Assembly (NCBI RefSeq): GCF_949628215.1
Contig: NC_134279.1
Coordinates: 66,881,766-66,945,765, forward strand
Reading direction: 5' to 3'
Length of the DNA stretch: 64,000 nucleotides
DNA from: Phalacrocorax aristotelis
Lineage: Eukaryota; Chordata; Aves; Suliformes; Phalacrocoracidae
Part shown: positions 23,746-36,237 of the stretch, in pieces
How positions within the stretch are numbered: position 1 is the first letter of the stretch
How the letters are laid out: each line of letters starts with the position of its first letter
The notes under the pieces: model-generated
Told to the model about the DNA's origin: nothing
What the model saw: the letters and a program-made list of their open reading frames with translations, nothing else
The model's database searches: none
Translations under genes and position numbers: made by a program

Positions 23746-26700
23746 GAAAAGGATCATGGTTCTCTGAACTATTAAACAATTTCAGGCCTGATTGTGTTGG
23801 TGCAGGCCTCTGACACACTTTTTTTATCAAGCATGTCTTCATGATCCTTAGGGAAAAATCTGTCCTTCCCATTTCCCTGTCAAATGTCTGCAATTCACTG
23901 TATTTCAAAACCAAGTGAGGCTCCAGATTTTGGAGGAAATCCTTGAGATATGATGTTACACTCTTCATATTCTTTACAGACATAAAATTTTAGGTAGAAC
24001 CTTACTGTATTTTGTCAGCATGGGTGCATGACATCCTTTCTAGAGGTGGCCAAGAGTGTTTCTCTTGGAAATGATTGTTTTCTCAGAATGAAACTTTGCA
24101 TGGGAAATCAGCTGTTTCTGATGAATTTTAATTTAAAAAGTTTTTAATGGAATCATAGCAGAATGTTTCTAACTTCTTGGGCTAGAACACTTTAATTTGC
24201 TTTGATGCTATGCATCATGCACCAGTCAGACTGAATTAAATAGCTGGAGTTTATCAGTAAAGAATATTTTTTAACTCCAAGCAGATGTAAAAAATTGTTT
24301 ATTGAAATTTTCTTAAAAAGTGGAAATTCTCAGTTTCATCTAGCTCTAATTTTTACCTCAAAATGGTGAAAAAAAGTAGTACAACTCAGATTTTTTTCGG
24401 ATTTGTTTCTGCTAGCTAGTCTTGAAGTAGCACTTCCAGCTTCTGTGAATGTTGAGAAGAAATCCACAAACGAAATATGAATTTTCAATAGCTTATGTTC
24501 AGCTTGAATTAAAAACAAGTAATTCTTTCCTTCCTTTCTCATCTTGGAGTTCATCATGCAGTGACAATTTGAAATTTACAACCCAGACATTTAACATCCT
24601 TCACAAGAACATATAATTTGAAAAACTTGTGAAGAGAAATGTCTCTGCTAAAAAATGGCACTATCTCTTTGTAAAAAGACCCCTGTCATTTAAATTTCTT
24701 TTCAGCTTCCCAACTTAAGATAAATAACACTGACATTCTTTTTAGATGCATTTTTATGAAAGTTACCCAGATTAGATATTTGCTTAAAAGAGTTTTAATG
24801 TGACATTGCTGGCTTTCTTCTATATCCCCTTGCGTAAATTTGCAGCTAATGCAGAATATACATTTCCATTGCTGAAAATAGAGACAATGCCATTTAGTCG
24901 GTGTTCATGCCACAAACTACCAAAGCAACATTCACCCTGAATTTGGAAAATTAACCCCAAGAATTTTCTTTCAAAAAGCGTAGGGTGATGTATGTTTTGA
25001 TTAAAGTTAGCAAAAGAAGGTTTAGATGAGATTTGTCTGTGGAAATAGATCTCTGTGGCACTTAATAAAACTAGGTTTGATGCCTAACTCTTTTTGACTC
25101 CACTGGATCTTGGACACAATCTCTTTTGGTAAATCCCACTAAATTAGTATCTTTCTTTTCTGTTAATTAACCATCTTTGCAAATCTGTTCTTTACAGGTA
25201 CCCCAATAGGTATCTTTCAATTATGTTCAGCATACATGATCCAAGCGAATACCTCCTTATGTTAAGACCCCAGAAAACAGGGTGTTTGCCTCCTGAATTT
25301 TATGGAAAGATTCATTTCCCCACTAAGCTCTAGAAAATATATCCTTTAGTGCATTCTCACAAGTCCTGTGAGAAATGGCTGCCTTGGAAAACTTTGAGTT
25401 TGGCATGAAAAGGTCTTTTAATTCTTCAGTATTTTTAATGTGTGTTAGATCCCCATGCTCATAGGCAGACAGTAGAAAGGAAAGGGAGGGAGAAATTTAA
25501 AGCTGAACCTCTACAATGTTTGCTCTTTGATGTGAAAGTTTCGAATGATAGCAAAATGGACAAGGGAGAAAAAGACAAGTCAAAGACACAAGAAACTATA
25601 TGCCTTTTGTGAAGCAGTAGAGCAGTTTCCATATTTTGATTAGATGCCTAGCTTAAAAATTTAGCAAAGACAACCTGAAGAGTCCCCATAATGGGTTGTC
25701 TTACATGGTAAGCTACATTGCCCCACAATGTTTTCTTTTTGCATCCTCAGTAGGCTCATGAATATTGTTAGAATTGCAGAACACAAAACCAGGATGATAG
25801 TGAGCCAGATCTTATGCTAGGAAATGCTCCCTTTCTTTAATGTCTTTAAAATATTTTACAGAATCTTTTTTAATTCTAATACTGGTATCAAATTGAAGGA
25901 GAAATATTTTGTAGGGTAACTTTGAATATGATCAAGAGACACAGAGCTAAACTTCCAAAGCATGCAACGTAAGTGTTTAATTCCCATTTACAAGAGTATC
26001 TTTGAAGCTGAGGAGTCCTTAATATGAAGCACGTTGCACAAGTTGCTAGCAATCTTACTATGCCAAGTAGTTATTCAGGGGTGGGGGTAGCTTAACATTT
26101 CCTACAAAGACACAATGCTAAGTACTTGCCAGGAGTGAAAACAATAACTAATACGTACATAAATGTATTTTAAAAATGCATGTGGGGAGGCAGGTACATA
26201 AACCTTATGTATTTCAAGTTTATTAGTGATCTACCTTGTTTTAGCTTAATCTTTCATTCACCTAGGATTTCTGTGATGAAAGTGATTCAAGTCTACACTG
26301 TATGAGCTCAGGACTGCGTGCAGTCCCAAGTTAACACATTTTTCCAATTAGTAAGTGTTTCTTAAAAATATCTATGCTTGAGTTTACTTTGTGATCATAT
26401 ATGTCTTGTGCTATATGTTATGAGCGTACTAAGAAATAGTACATTTTCCATGTCTGACCTGCAGCTTGAGACCTATATGCATATCTGGTAGCGGTCATTG
26501 AATCGAAGAGGTAGAGGAATATTTTTTAGATTTTTTTTTAAAATGAGTGATTCAAGCTACAATTAAGGCTCAAAAATGGTTATGCTTTCAGAGTAGGTTA
26601 CCCTCTTTCCATTCCAGGATTCACATTGGGAATAACATTTTGAACAGGGACACAAAGGGGTGAAAGAAGAGATCATTCTTTCGGTAGAGGCCTGTAAGTT

Positions 26701-29700
26701 ATGGGTTCAGAGCATGATTTTATTTCTAGAAAGACAAGCAATCTAAAATTGCTTAGAAAGTCAGTTCTAAACTGAAAAGAAAGTCTCATAAACTTTGGTA
26801 AGTTTTGAAATTGGGCACAAACTTCTCAGTTTCCTTGGAACCCCCTCACTTTAATCCCTTGTCCCCATGCTGTGTTGCAGTTTCTTTAATCTCTGAACCA
26901 GTTGCAGAAGTTCACAGGCCTCTCTGTTTTGTAGTCTGGTAGATTTTTGGATGCAACTAATTGATTTTGACTCCCCTGGAATCATCCATTGTGGTTTTAC
27001 GGAGTTTGACATTGTAATGAGATACATTTGTTCACAATGTTGATTTTGTTAGCACTGAGATTCTTTATTTCTATTAAATATTAAGAAACACAGAATGAAT
27101 TCTTGATCTTCAGACTTCTGCCATGAGCATCAACATAGATTACAGAAAAGTCACAATGTTTTAATTCATTCTGCTATGCTTTCATTCCTGGGTTGTAAGC
27201 CCAAGTACATTTGCCTTTAAATGCTTTAGAGGTAGACAGGTTGGGTTTTCATTGCTTCTAAATATGTGGCTGCCTTGGGGCTTCCAATTTATTTATTTTT
27301 TTAATGGAGTGAGAGGCTATAAAACCTATGTGCTGTAAAGCAGGCAGACTTCTAAAAGTTTCCTACCAGCTCACCAGGCTCAGCTGAAAGAGTAGGTATC
27401 TTCAAGCTTATTTAACTCTTGTTCCTAGGCTTCTAATTAAAACCACTGAAATGCTCCCCATTTTGAAAAGGTCACATCTGATTTAATCTGCGACATTCCC
27501 TTTGCCTCATTTTAGCTGCCTCTGGTTTATATACTTACGAAAAAAGAAAAAAAAGCAATTATAGTCAACTGTCCATTACCAGCAGGAAGATTATCTTGTT
27601 GGTGGATGAGCTTTGGCAGAGGTGTGGACACAATCTCCCTGTCTCTACACATATCTTAGCAGAATTTAACCCAGAAGTGCAGGCTAGAGACTCCTGAATG
27701 GCTCTGCACAAAACGAGGGAGTACCAGGGAATGGTGCAACTATGAATAGCTTTATATGTTCAGCCCCAATGCTTAGGAATAACAGAAATTTGATTTTTCT
27801 GATTGTTATTGCATTGATTAATTCCGTTCCAATCCAGAGCTGTCATCTCAATAACGTAAAATATCAGAATTTTGGTGTTATCCTACAAGGTTATCTTTTT
27901 AATATATTTTTTAAAATATTGTAATAAGATAATTGTCTTTATGTTTAGGAGATTCACAGAGTGCACTTTCAAATGCAGTTATTTATCTTTGTCTATTTTC
28001 ATGGTTCCATTACCATAATATATGAATTTCATACCTTTTAATGTGTGAATCTGCCCCAGGCCTCTCTGAATAAGTGAGTATTAGCTACATTTTGAAAACA
28101 GAACGTAATTCATACCGTCCAGCTTTAATTGTCCAAGTTAAGCCTCATTCTGTTGCCTTGGATCCCAGTATGGGCTATAAAAATGTTAGGCTGTTAACTT
28201 AGCCATGCTGGCTTGTAGTCGACAGTCTCTGAAATGGCTGTTCAAGAGTCTCAGCACCTAAATAAGGTAGTATCACTATCCCTCCAGGAGACTAAGTAAC
28301 AAGTTTTCAGAGATGTCTAGACACTTGAGAAAGCAGAGGAATATCAAATGGGATTTTAAAAAAAGAAAATGCTGAAATGCTTAGGCAGGTTGAAGACTTA
28401 TTGAAGACACTTATCTCCATCTGTCTGTCTTGACAGAGCAGAGCAGGGTCTTGAGTTCAAGCTTGCAAAGTCCCATACCTCTGCTTAGTCAGTGGTTCAG
28501 TCATCTTCTTCACTGAGAGAATAGACATTCTGCCCAGTGACCTTTAAGAAGTCTTTTTAATCACATTTGTGCCTAGGGAATACCTGTAAGAAATAATACT
28601 AACAAGTACTGCACAATGACAGGGCAGAAGCTGTCCCGTCGAGTGGGTAAGAGGAACTGTAAACTTTATCCTTCATAACTATTTCTTTTTAATATGTGAC
28701 ATAAGAAGAAAGATAAATATCACTTCCTTTATTTGTATAGTTTATGATATTATTCTTTCTGGCAATACTAGTCTATAAGACTTTTTCATCAGAAAGCATT
28801 CAAGTCCTGGCTCAATTGATGGTATTTACTTTAACTGGCTGTACCAAAAGGTCCATGCTCCTATGTATGCTGGTGTTGCTGTATAGCTTTATTGTCTCCC
28901 CTCAACTTTTCTTCCCTTAATCTGAAACCTTAAAACAAAGTACCAAAATTTGCTGTAAGGAAGGTAACGACCCTCCAAAAGAAATTCAATGCAACTGGAA
29001 AGAACCATTTTAATTAGCTGACAGAATTGCATTGTTTAGGTTTCTTTTAAAAATCAATGAAGTGGCTGCAAATGTTTCTAATGTCTTTATGTCTTCAAAA
29101 CTCTCATGGGGGAGCCCTCATTCTTACCGCAAAACAAGTTTTCATCATTTTGAAAATATTATAAAATCAACTAGTACTTGGAAGGGGCTAAAATGCATCT
29201 CTTCATGTCTACAGTTTTTTTCTTGTTTGGTTGCCTACGTGTTGGCAAAAAATAGGTTTAAAAATCCTTGCCCTCTTTCTGCTTTCTCCTGGGTTTTGGG
29301 TTGGATTTTTTTCTGACCTTGTGTGGGTCACATGTACTTGCTATAGAATTTTATGCTATAGAATATTGTGCTATTGAAGCTTAAACCTGAAGTAAACACT
29401 TCTTCCCAAAACACCTCTATCCAGTGAGGATACCACAGCCTTCTCTTGTACCTAGGACTGTGCTCAGCTTAGACTAGCTGGAACTGTTTTCTAACACCCA
29501 GGTCTGGATACAGTTCCCTTCCATTCACATGCAGAATACACATAATAATGCATGTCACTCTAGTAACACTTGACAAATGGCTACCACTGACTGAAATCTG
29601 TATAATCTAAGTAACAAAATGGTTCTGAGAAAATAAAATATAAAGTGGGCAAGGAATAGAGCTACATCTTCATAAACTAAAAAGTGCACTGAACAGCCTT

Positions 29701-31599
29701 GCTCAATGTGCAAAGTGGACATTCCCCTTTGAGGTCACATTGACCAGAGGCTCGCTGCTGGAGGTCTCACCACTGATACCTTTTCCTTCATTCATCTTAA
29801 TGTTTGAAAGATTAGCATTTCTCTAACATGAGTCTGAGTGTAGCTTTTGAAATAATACAAACACCTGATACAGTTACTTAAAAAAAACCCCAAACCTGTA
29901 TGTATGCTTTTGTGTCTTGAAGTTGTATTCTCTGAACTCTAAAAATAAAAGAGAAAATTATCAACCATTCATGGGAAAGGCCTTCGTTTAGTTTAGGGAG
30001 ACAGAAAGCAGGATGTATTGCTCCAGTTAGTGGCAGAAGGAAACCGTGGTATTCTGACTATTCCACTTCTGTGAGTCCCCGCTTGCTCCTATCCAGTCCA
30101 AGCTTAAAATAACAATAACATTAGCTTTGTCTCTGATTCTGAAATAATTTATTTCATTTAAATTGCTGTAAAACTGACAAAGAAATGTTGCAAAAGAAAT
30201 GTTGCTGTTCTTTCTTCACTTTTCCGTTGTCTTCTGCTTAGAGGAGAGTTAATGATGGTATTAAGCCATGTTCTGTCGATATTTATGCATGTGCAACTCC
30301 CAAATAAGGTGTTCTCTGCTTGACGTGGTTACAGCAGATGCACAGATCACAGCTGATTAATATGAACTGCTTTTCTGTGGTAGGGTTTATTCAAACAGAT
30401 AGATCATGAGTGCAGTCCTGCATTCCTTACTCCCAGGAAACCTATTTGGATTATCTTTAATGAATATCTGTACTGTTAATCTCTAGTGATTAGAATATCA
30501 CAGGCAAGCATAAAACTCTGAAGTCAGTGAGACTTCTTAATATGGGAAAAATTCTTCTTGAGACATTTCCTAACTTCCTATCCAACATAAACAATACAGA
30601 AAAATGTATTCAATATTTTACTTTCCAGTTCTCTCATTCTATCAGTATGTAACAGATAGTATTGTTGGTGTTCCATTTCTATCACTTTTTTTGAACTCTA
30701 TTAGATATTTATGGATTATTTCTCATGTTCACTACAACACCACTACAACAGCTAAATCATGGTTAGAAGTTATTATTATTCTTATGCAGTGTCTGTCTTT
30801 AATTTCTTTTTCTGATTCAGACTCCTCAGTTACATTCCTCAGTTCATTCTGTCCAGACTTTTCCTAACCAATCACTTGTGAACATATTGATAATTGTGAA
30901 AGAGTAAATAGAATTTAACTTGGATTCTCAATTCATCCCTTGAAAAACAACATAATTGATTTGAAAATGCTTGCCTTAAAGGTTAGGAGATCCTTAATAT
31001 AAACATTAGTTGGAAGAAAAAAATAAAATTGTGTTTCTAGAGTTCTACCTGTGAACTTACAAAGACAAAATGCAAACATTTCTGTTAATATAGAAAATAT
31101 GTTTCACAGCCATAGAAGCAACCAATAAAAACATTCCTTTGGAGGAAAACTGAACAAACTGTTTCAGAGATCAAATGATAAAGAGTAAGAAATGTCCAAT
31201 CTACTGTATCAAAAAAGGTGCTGTGAAGGTTCACTCTAGGGGATTTAGTGTGTATGTTCTCATGACAACAAAACTGAGAGCATTAACAAGGGGAGAGAAA
31301 TCAAAGCACAGGAAATTCAAATGTCATTTTCTAGCTTTGAAAGATTTTATTTTAGGGAGAACTACTTTAAAAAAAAAATCAGGCTGACAACTACATTCTA
31401 CTGTCATTCCTGAGAAAAAAATAGTGACATAGCTCTGATGTCTGTCCGTACCTTAGTTTCAGGAGTAGGAAGAAAATTTTGAAATTCATTAATTCATATT
31501 TCTTTTTTCCTCCCAATATATGAATTACAAGCAAAGCTAGAAAGAGCTTACATTTTATATGCTGTGCATATACTTGTGAGGAAACACTGTCCTGATTTG
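23746..31599. other. Non-coding stretch, about 7.9 kb
   Basis: The emptiest part of the window. It is AT-rich, with very few frames above 60 codons on either strand and no clear interspersed repeat. A stretch of about 3 kb from 24560 to 27740 contains no open frame of that size at all. An A7-C4-A3 motif sits at 29880-29896. This fits the interior of a long intron or a gene desert. Confidence 0.6.
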
Positions 31600-31675
31600 A
31601 GAGAAGGCTGCTTTTGAGGCATAATTGTCCAGTGATTTACCCAAGAATTGGATAGGAACTCACTTCAGCAGAGAA
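31600..31675 (-). repeat. Possible MIR-type SINE fragment, reverse orientation
   Basis: The plus strand has TTGAGGCATAATTGTCCAG, then TGATTTACCCAAGAATTGG and AGGAACTCA. This recalls the reverse complement of the MIR core (CTGAGGCACAGAGAGG, GACTTGCCCAAGGTCA, GGATTCGAACCC). The match is weak. Confidence 0.33.
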
Positions 31676-32996
31676 GGCATTTGCCTTTATTTGAGACCCT
31701 TTTCCCTAGCGATACCCCCACAGCTGTCAATAACATCTATGACTTAGATCAGCCCGTTCACAGATGATGATCAGTAACATAAATGTGCTCATTTGCTCAT
31801 GTGGCCATATTTCAGCAATAGTTAATTTATTTTCCAATTTTAATTCTTGTGTTGTTAACCAATGAATGAAATGGGAAAAAAAGAAAGTTCAAGTGCAAAG
31901 TCAGTAGGTCCTCTATGAAGCTTTTTTTTTTCCTTATTCAATTTACATGAAAAATGCTGTTATGTGCTTGGAGCACCAGTACGATGAACAGTCACATACT
32001 GGCCTTGTTGAACTGCTGATGTTAGCTGTACCACTTGATGAACTTCTGTAATCATCAACGGAATCAAATGCTGGGTCATTGATACAATTACTGTGATGTT
32101 CAGCAATGTTTATTCAAAAGCTCTGTGTACGCGTGTGAGAACAGGGGCCTTGCTTTGCTAGCGGCGGTCCCTTGGCACACACCTTGCATGCTAGGATGTG
32201 GAGAGACATTTTCATTTCTTTAGTAGGCATGAGGGAAGTGGTCTAGGTGGTCACCGCAGGATCAACACCACAGAACGTGGAGGCTTTCAGCCTGGCCTTG
32301 CAAACAACTAGTTAGCTTGTGTCCACTGAGCATTGCTTTGCTGCACACTTTGCTTAAGTCATATGGTAGCGGTAGGAATAACTAAAAAAGCCCTCTTTTG
32401 CAGTCACACGTTATTTCCGTTTTATGCCTTCCCAATCTGTAACTCCAACTTTTCTCAGGCTGTTAGTCATCTTCTAAAACTTTCACATCTCTGGTGTTTA
32501 CGGAGTTTTAGGGCTCAGGGGGAGCTGTGAAAGTATGCAGTTAGTAACAAGGATGAGAGACAGCAGAACCTTGTCATTTCATTATATTTATATTATAGCA
32601 CTCACAGAGCTTCCCAGTAGCCAGCTGCCTCTTATGAGAGCTATTGCACAGAGCTAGCAGAAGACTGTTGTTGCCCTTAACATCTTGGACTTCAATTTTT
32701 CACTATCATTTTTGTGGCCTGTCAGAGCGGAAACTGGAGTACGTATATTTCAAAAGTGGTGGCATCATTTGAATGGGGTTGACAGGAGTTTAGCCTGGAA
32801 AATCATAAGCTTAGGACACATCTATGGCAGAGTTGGCTGCAGTGTAAAGGTGCTAAGTGGGTTTTAGGTGAGCTTGCTCAGACATGAGCTTGAGGACCCA
32901 CAGCAGCACAGAATGCAGTGTGGGGTATCCATATGGATGAGAAGCTAAACTCATGCTGTTATAATTAAAGAGTATGTGGTACCAGAGTGAGCTGTC

Positions 32997-33016
32997 TTTT
33001 TTTTTTTTTCTTTACA
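32997..33016 (+). other. Poly(T) tract ending in a splice-acceptor-like TTTACAG
   Basis: Thirteen T residues then CTTTACAG form a strong-looking polypyrimidine tract and AG. The sequence after it has no recognisable coding exon in any frame, so this is most likely a fortuitous T-run. Confidence 0.25.
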
Positions 33017-34754
33017 GCTGCCCAGGGTATGTCTACATTGCAGTGCCATTTGTGGTGTAGATGCAAACTTCTTCAGCAGGAACCAGATTTCAGTTTCTCA
33101 GACACTTGCTCAAGCAGAAAGGAAGCTAGAATTCTCACTATTTTTATGTCTGTGGCTTTCCAGGGTTTCTGTTTTGTTCCAGATTGCATCACCATGTCAC
33201 ATGTAAAATTCCACATCCAAGAAAGGGGTGGTGGGCTATGCCTCTTCTGAGTTGAAGAAAAAAGTCTGAAATCATTTGTGCAGTAAATGAAATAGGCTCA
33301 AGCCTCCTCTATGGTATGCAACTAATTAGCTGATGTTCATTTTCAAGTGCGTTGTTCACAGTCAAGCTGAGACAATGTGTAATATGCATTATAATGTCCT
33401 AGGAATGTATCCTGATTCTCACTGCTTCCTTTTACTACCGCTGCTCCCAACCATGAACAAAGCCTGCTTGAAACCTTGAAACGTGATGGGTGTATTCTGG
33501 AGACGTACATTTTCAGCATTATCTGAATATGAGCTCTCTGTGATGTAAAGCCTGTGAAAGAATGACTCTGGCACTACAGCCTGGAAAATGTCTGCCATTT
33601 GGCTTTTTCTCTCTCTTTGTTTCTTCCTCTCTCTTCTTAATGGTTATCAAAAATTTCAGTTCTTTTATTTCAAAAAAATTCTTGCTCAGAGACTTTTGGC
33701 TATTTGCATCCATTTAATTTGAATAATACATGTACTGGATTTTAGTGCTAGCAATGAAACATGATTTATTTTCTATTATTTACTGCTATTTATTTAGGAT
33801 TTAGTTAATGGTCTCTGTAGTTGCAAGCAGCTCTAAGCCAGCCTAGTGAGTCATTTCCTTTACACTGACTCCCACTGAAATGGCTCCCTTGCTGAAAATT
33901 CACTGATGTAACCAGACAAGCAGTATCGCGAGAGGTCATAGCTCATTATTTCCTGTTTGCTGAAGTATGTGAATGTTTCCTGGGCAGAATAAAATCAAAA
34001 GAAATCTAAGCCTAAGGGGGTCAAGGACACAAGGGAGAATGAATTTTATTCACATGAACTGATGCAAAATTTATTTGTAAAAGTAGGTTTTAGTTCCCAT
34101 CGCAGACAGAAATCGGGCGATGAAAACGTTCTTGTTAACAGTCGCTATCTACACAAGCCCTGGTGTCAGGCTTGCCTACATATTTGGAGATAAAGTATTA
34201 AAACCATGATAATGCACTGACACTTGTAGAGAAAGCAGGACCATAATTGACTTAATATTTAGAAGCAGTTAAACTAAATAGACATTATTAGTTCTTGGCA
34301 TTTGTCTGATAACCTGTTCATTTACTCATCACGGTCATCTGAGGCCTCAGTATTCTCCCTCAGTGCTTGGAAGGCATATAAGTGGATCAAGGAGAATTTT
34401 TTATTTCTGGAACATTCAAGTGGAGGTTGTAGCTGTATTTTGTTGGTAAGAAATCAAATGCTTACAATGTACAAAGTGTAAAGGCATGCATGTAAATGTT
34501 GGAGATCAAAGAGTTAGTCTTCTATGGGGATTATCTAACGTTACTACTTTCTTCTTCACTTATTATTATGGCATCACTCAGAATATAGTGTGTTTTCTTG
34601 TCGTATTTGTTGATATACTGGAAAATACTTGAACTTCCTCCAAGTCTGCAGATCCGTCTGCCAGGATGGATTTCTGCAGAACCCGGAGGGGCAGCTTTGG
34701 GAACATCACTGTGGTTTTTCACTAGACTAAGATACATTCAATAAATAAAAAGGC

Positions 34755-34792
34755 AAACCAAGCAAGCAAACCAAGCAAGCAACCAACCAACC
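34755..34792. repeat. Tandem AAACCAAGCAAGC / AACC repeat
   Basis: Two exact 13-base units of AAACCAAGCAAGC (34755-34767 and 34768-34780) are followed by three AACC tetramers. It is a tetranucleotide-type microsatellite. Confidence 0.9.
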
Positions 34793-36215
34793 TTGGGATA
34801 AATGAGGTTCCAGATACCAGCCTAAAATAAGAAAATCCTGCCCTCACACACTTCCTCTCCTACATAGCATTGTGCTGCAGTGCTCTGCCTGTCCCTGCAG
34901 ACCATGCCTCCTCTTTGTCACATGCGCAGCTTGGTGGCTTTCCAGGCCAACAAACAAACCAGCATAATGACAACAGAGGAAAGATTTACTTTAGATATTA
35001 AATGGTCTCTGTGGTAATTTATGACCTTTCTTAACTTTTTAAGAAACCCTGGTGGTTAAAAAACAACTCAGGTAAAATTACATTTTTAAAACAGATACTG
35101 CACATTCCTTACCAATAATGGGGGAAGAGGAGAGTGAGATTTGGCTGCTTGAGTGTGTTTGCTGCTCAGCACCCAGAGGGGAGGTACGTGGCCGTCTTGC
35201 TGCCTGCTGTGGCCGGGTGACCACAGGGCTGAGAGGCAGCTCCAGAATCAGCAGCAGGTAGTTTGGCATGTCTTTAGCAATCACTTTGCCTGCACAACCT
35301 CCTGTCAAATGGCTCCCACACCCACTCCCTGTCACAGCTTCACTTCTTAAATAAAAAGAAGCTGACAGCAATAAGGAATTAAAAAGGTCTCTGTCGGAAG
35401 AAATAAATGCATGCAACTGTCCTGGAAGGAAACAAGTTTGGGTATAAAGAGTTTAGGAGAGAATTTAAACTTGTCTTTTAAATACCTGAGTAAATTAATT
35501 TGCTTTGCTGAAGCTGATTTTATGATTAAACAGGCGTTTATCTCCCATTCACTTTCTGCAGAAAAGGCAGACAGAAAGGAAGCCTTGTGGCTTTTCAACC
35601 TGTTGAGTAGAGGCTTTTTGTGCCTTGTTACATTCTTCACATTGGGGTAAATAATCCCCAGTAAGAGGTGGGGAATCCCACATGTTATTTATGAGCTGCA
35701 CCTCACAAAGCTTGAATTTCTGATTCTTTTCCCGAAAATAAGGAACAGTACAGCTGCTTGGCTGAAAGTGCAGTCTTTTATTGCTAGGTACATTCGCTTT
35801 TGTCATCGATGCTACAGCATTTCTCATGCAACCTTGTCTGCTGATCTACAGAACTCCTGAGCAGAGGGTCTGTTCAGTCAGCTTCTTTTCAGACATCTGT
35901 CTTCACATGGGAAGCCCAAAACTACTTGCTACCAGAGAAACCATCATGGATCACTGCCATCCTCCTTTACAGGACTCTTTCAGAAGGTAGTGATGGGCTC
36001 CCCACCTCACTGACTGTTTTAATGGAGTATATGAAATGTTCAATTTCATACCACTGTGTTTTGCAGTATTTTGTGGAAGCTTGTTTAGAAATATTCTGGT
36101 CATGATCATTTTCTAGCATCCTGCTATTTAGGGGAAGCAGAATAGACTATGCTTGACTAACTACAGTCTCATTCATTTTGGGGCAGAAGGGCAGGTTCTA
36201 CATCATTGTGCAGCC

Positions 36216-36237
36216 TTTTTTTTTTTTTTTTTTTTTT
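36216..36237. repeat. Poly(T)22 tract
   Basis: The longest homopolymer in the window at 22 T residues. As a minus-strand poly(A) it could be a retroposon tail, but nothing recognisable as a retrocopy lies downstream on the plus strand, where its body would be. Confidence 0.9.
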
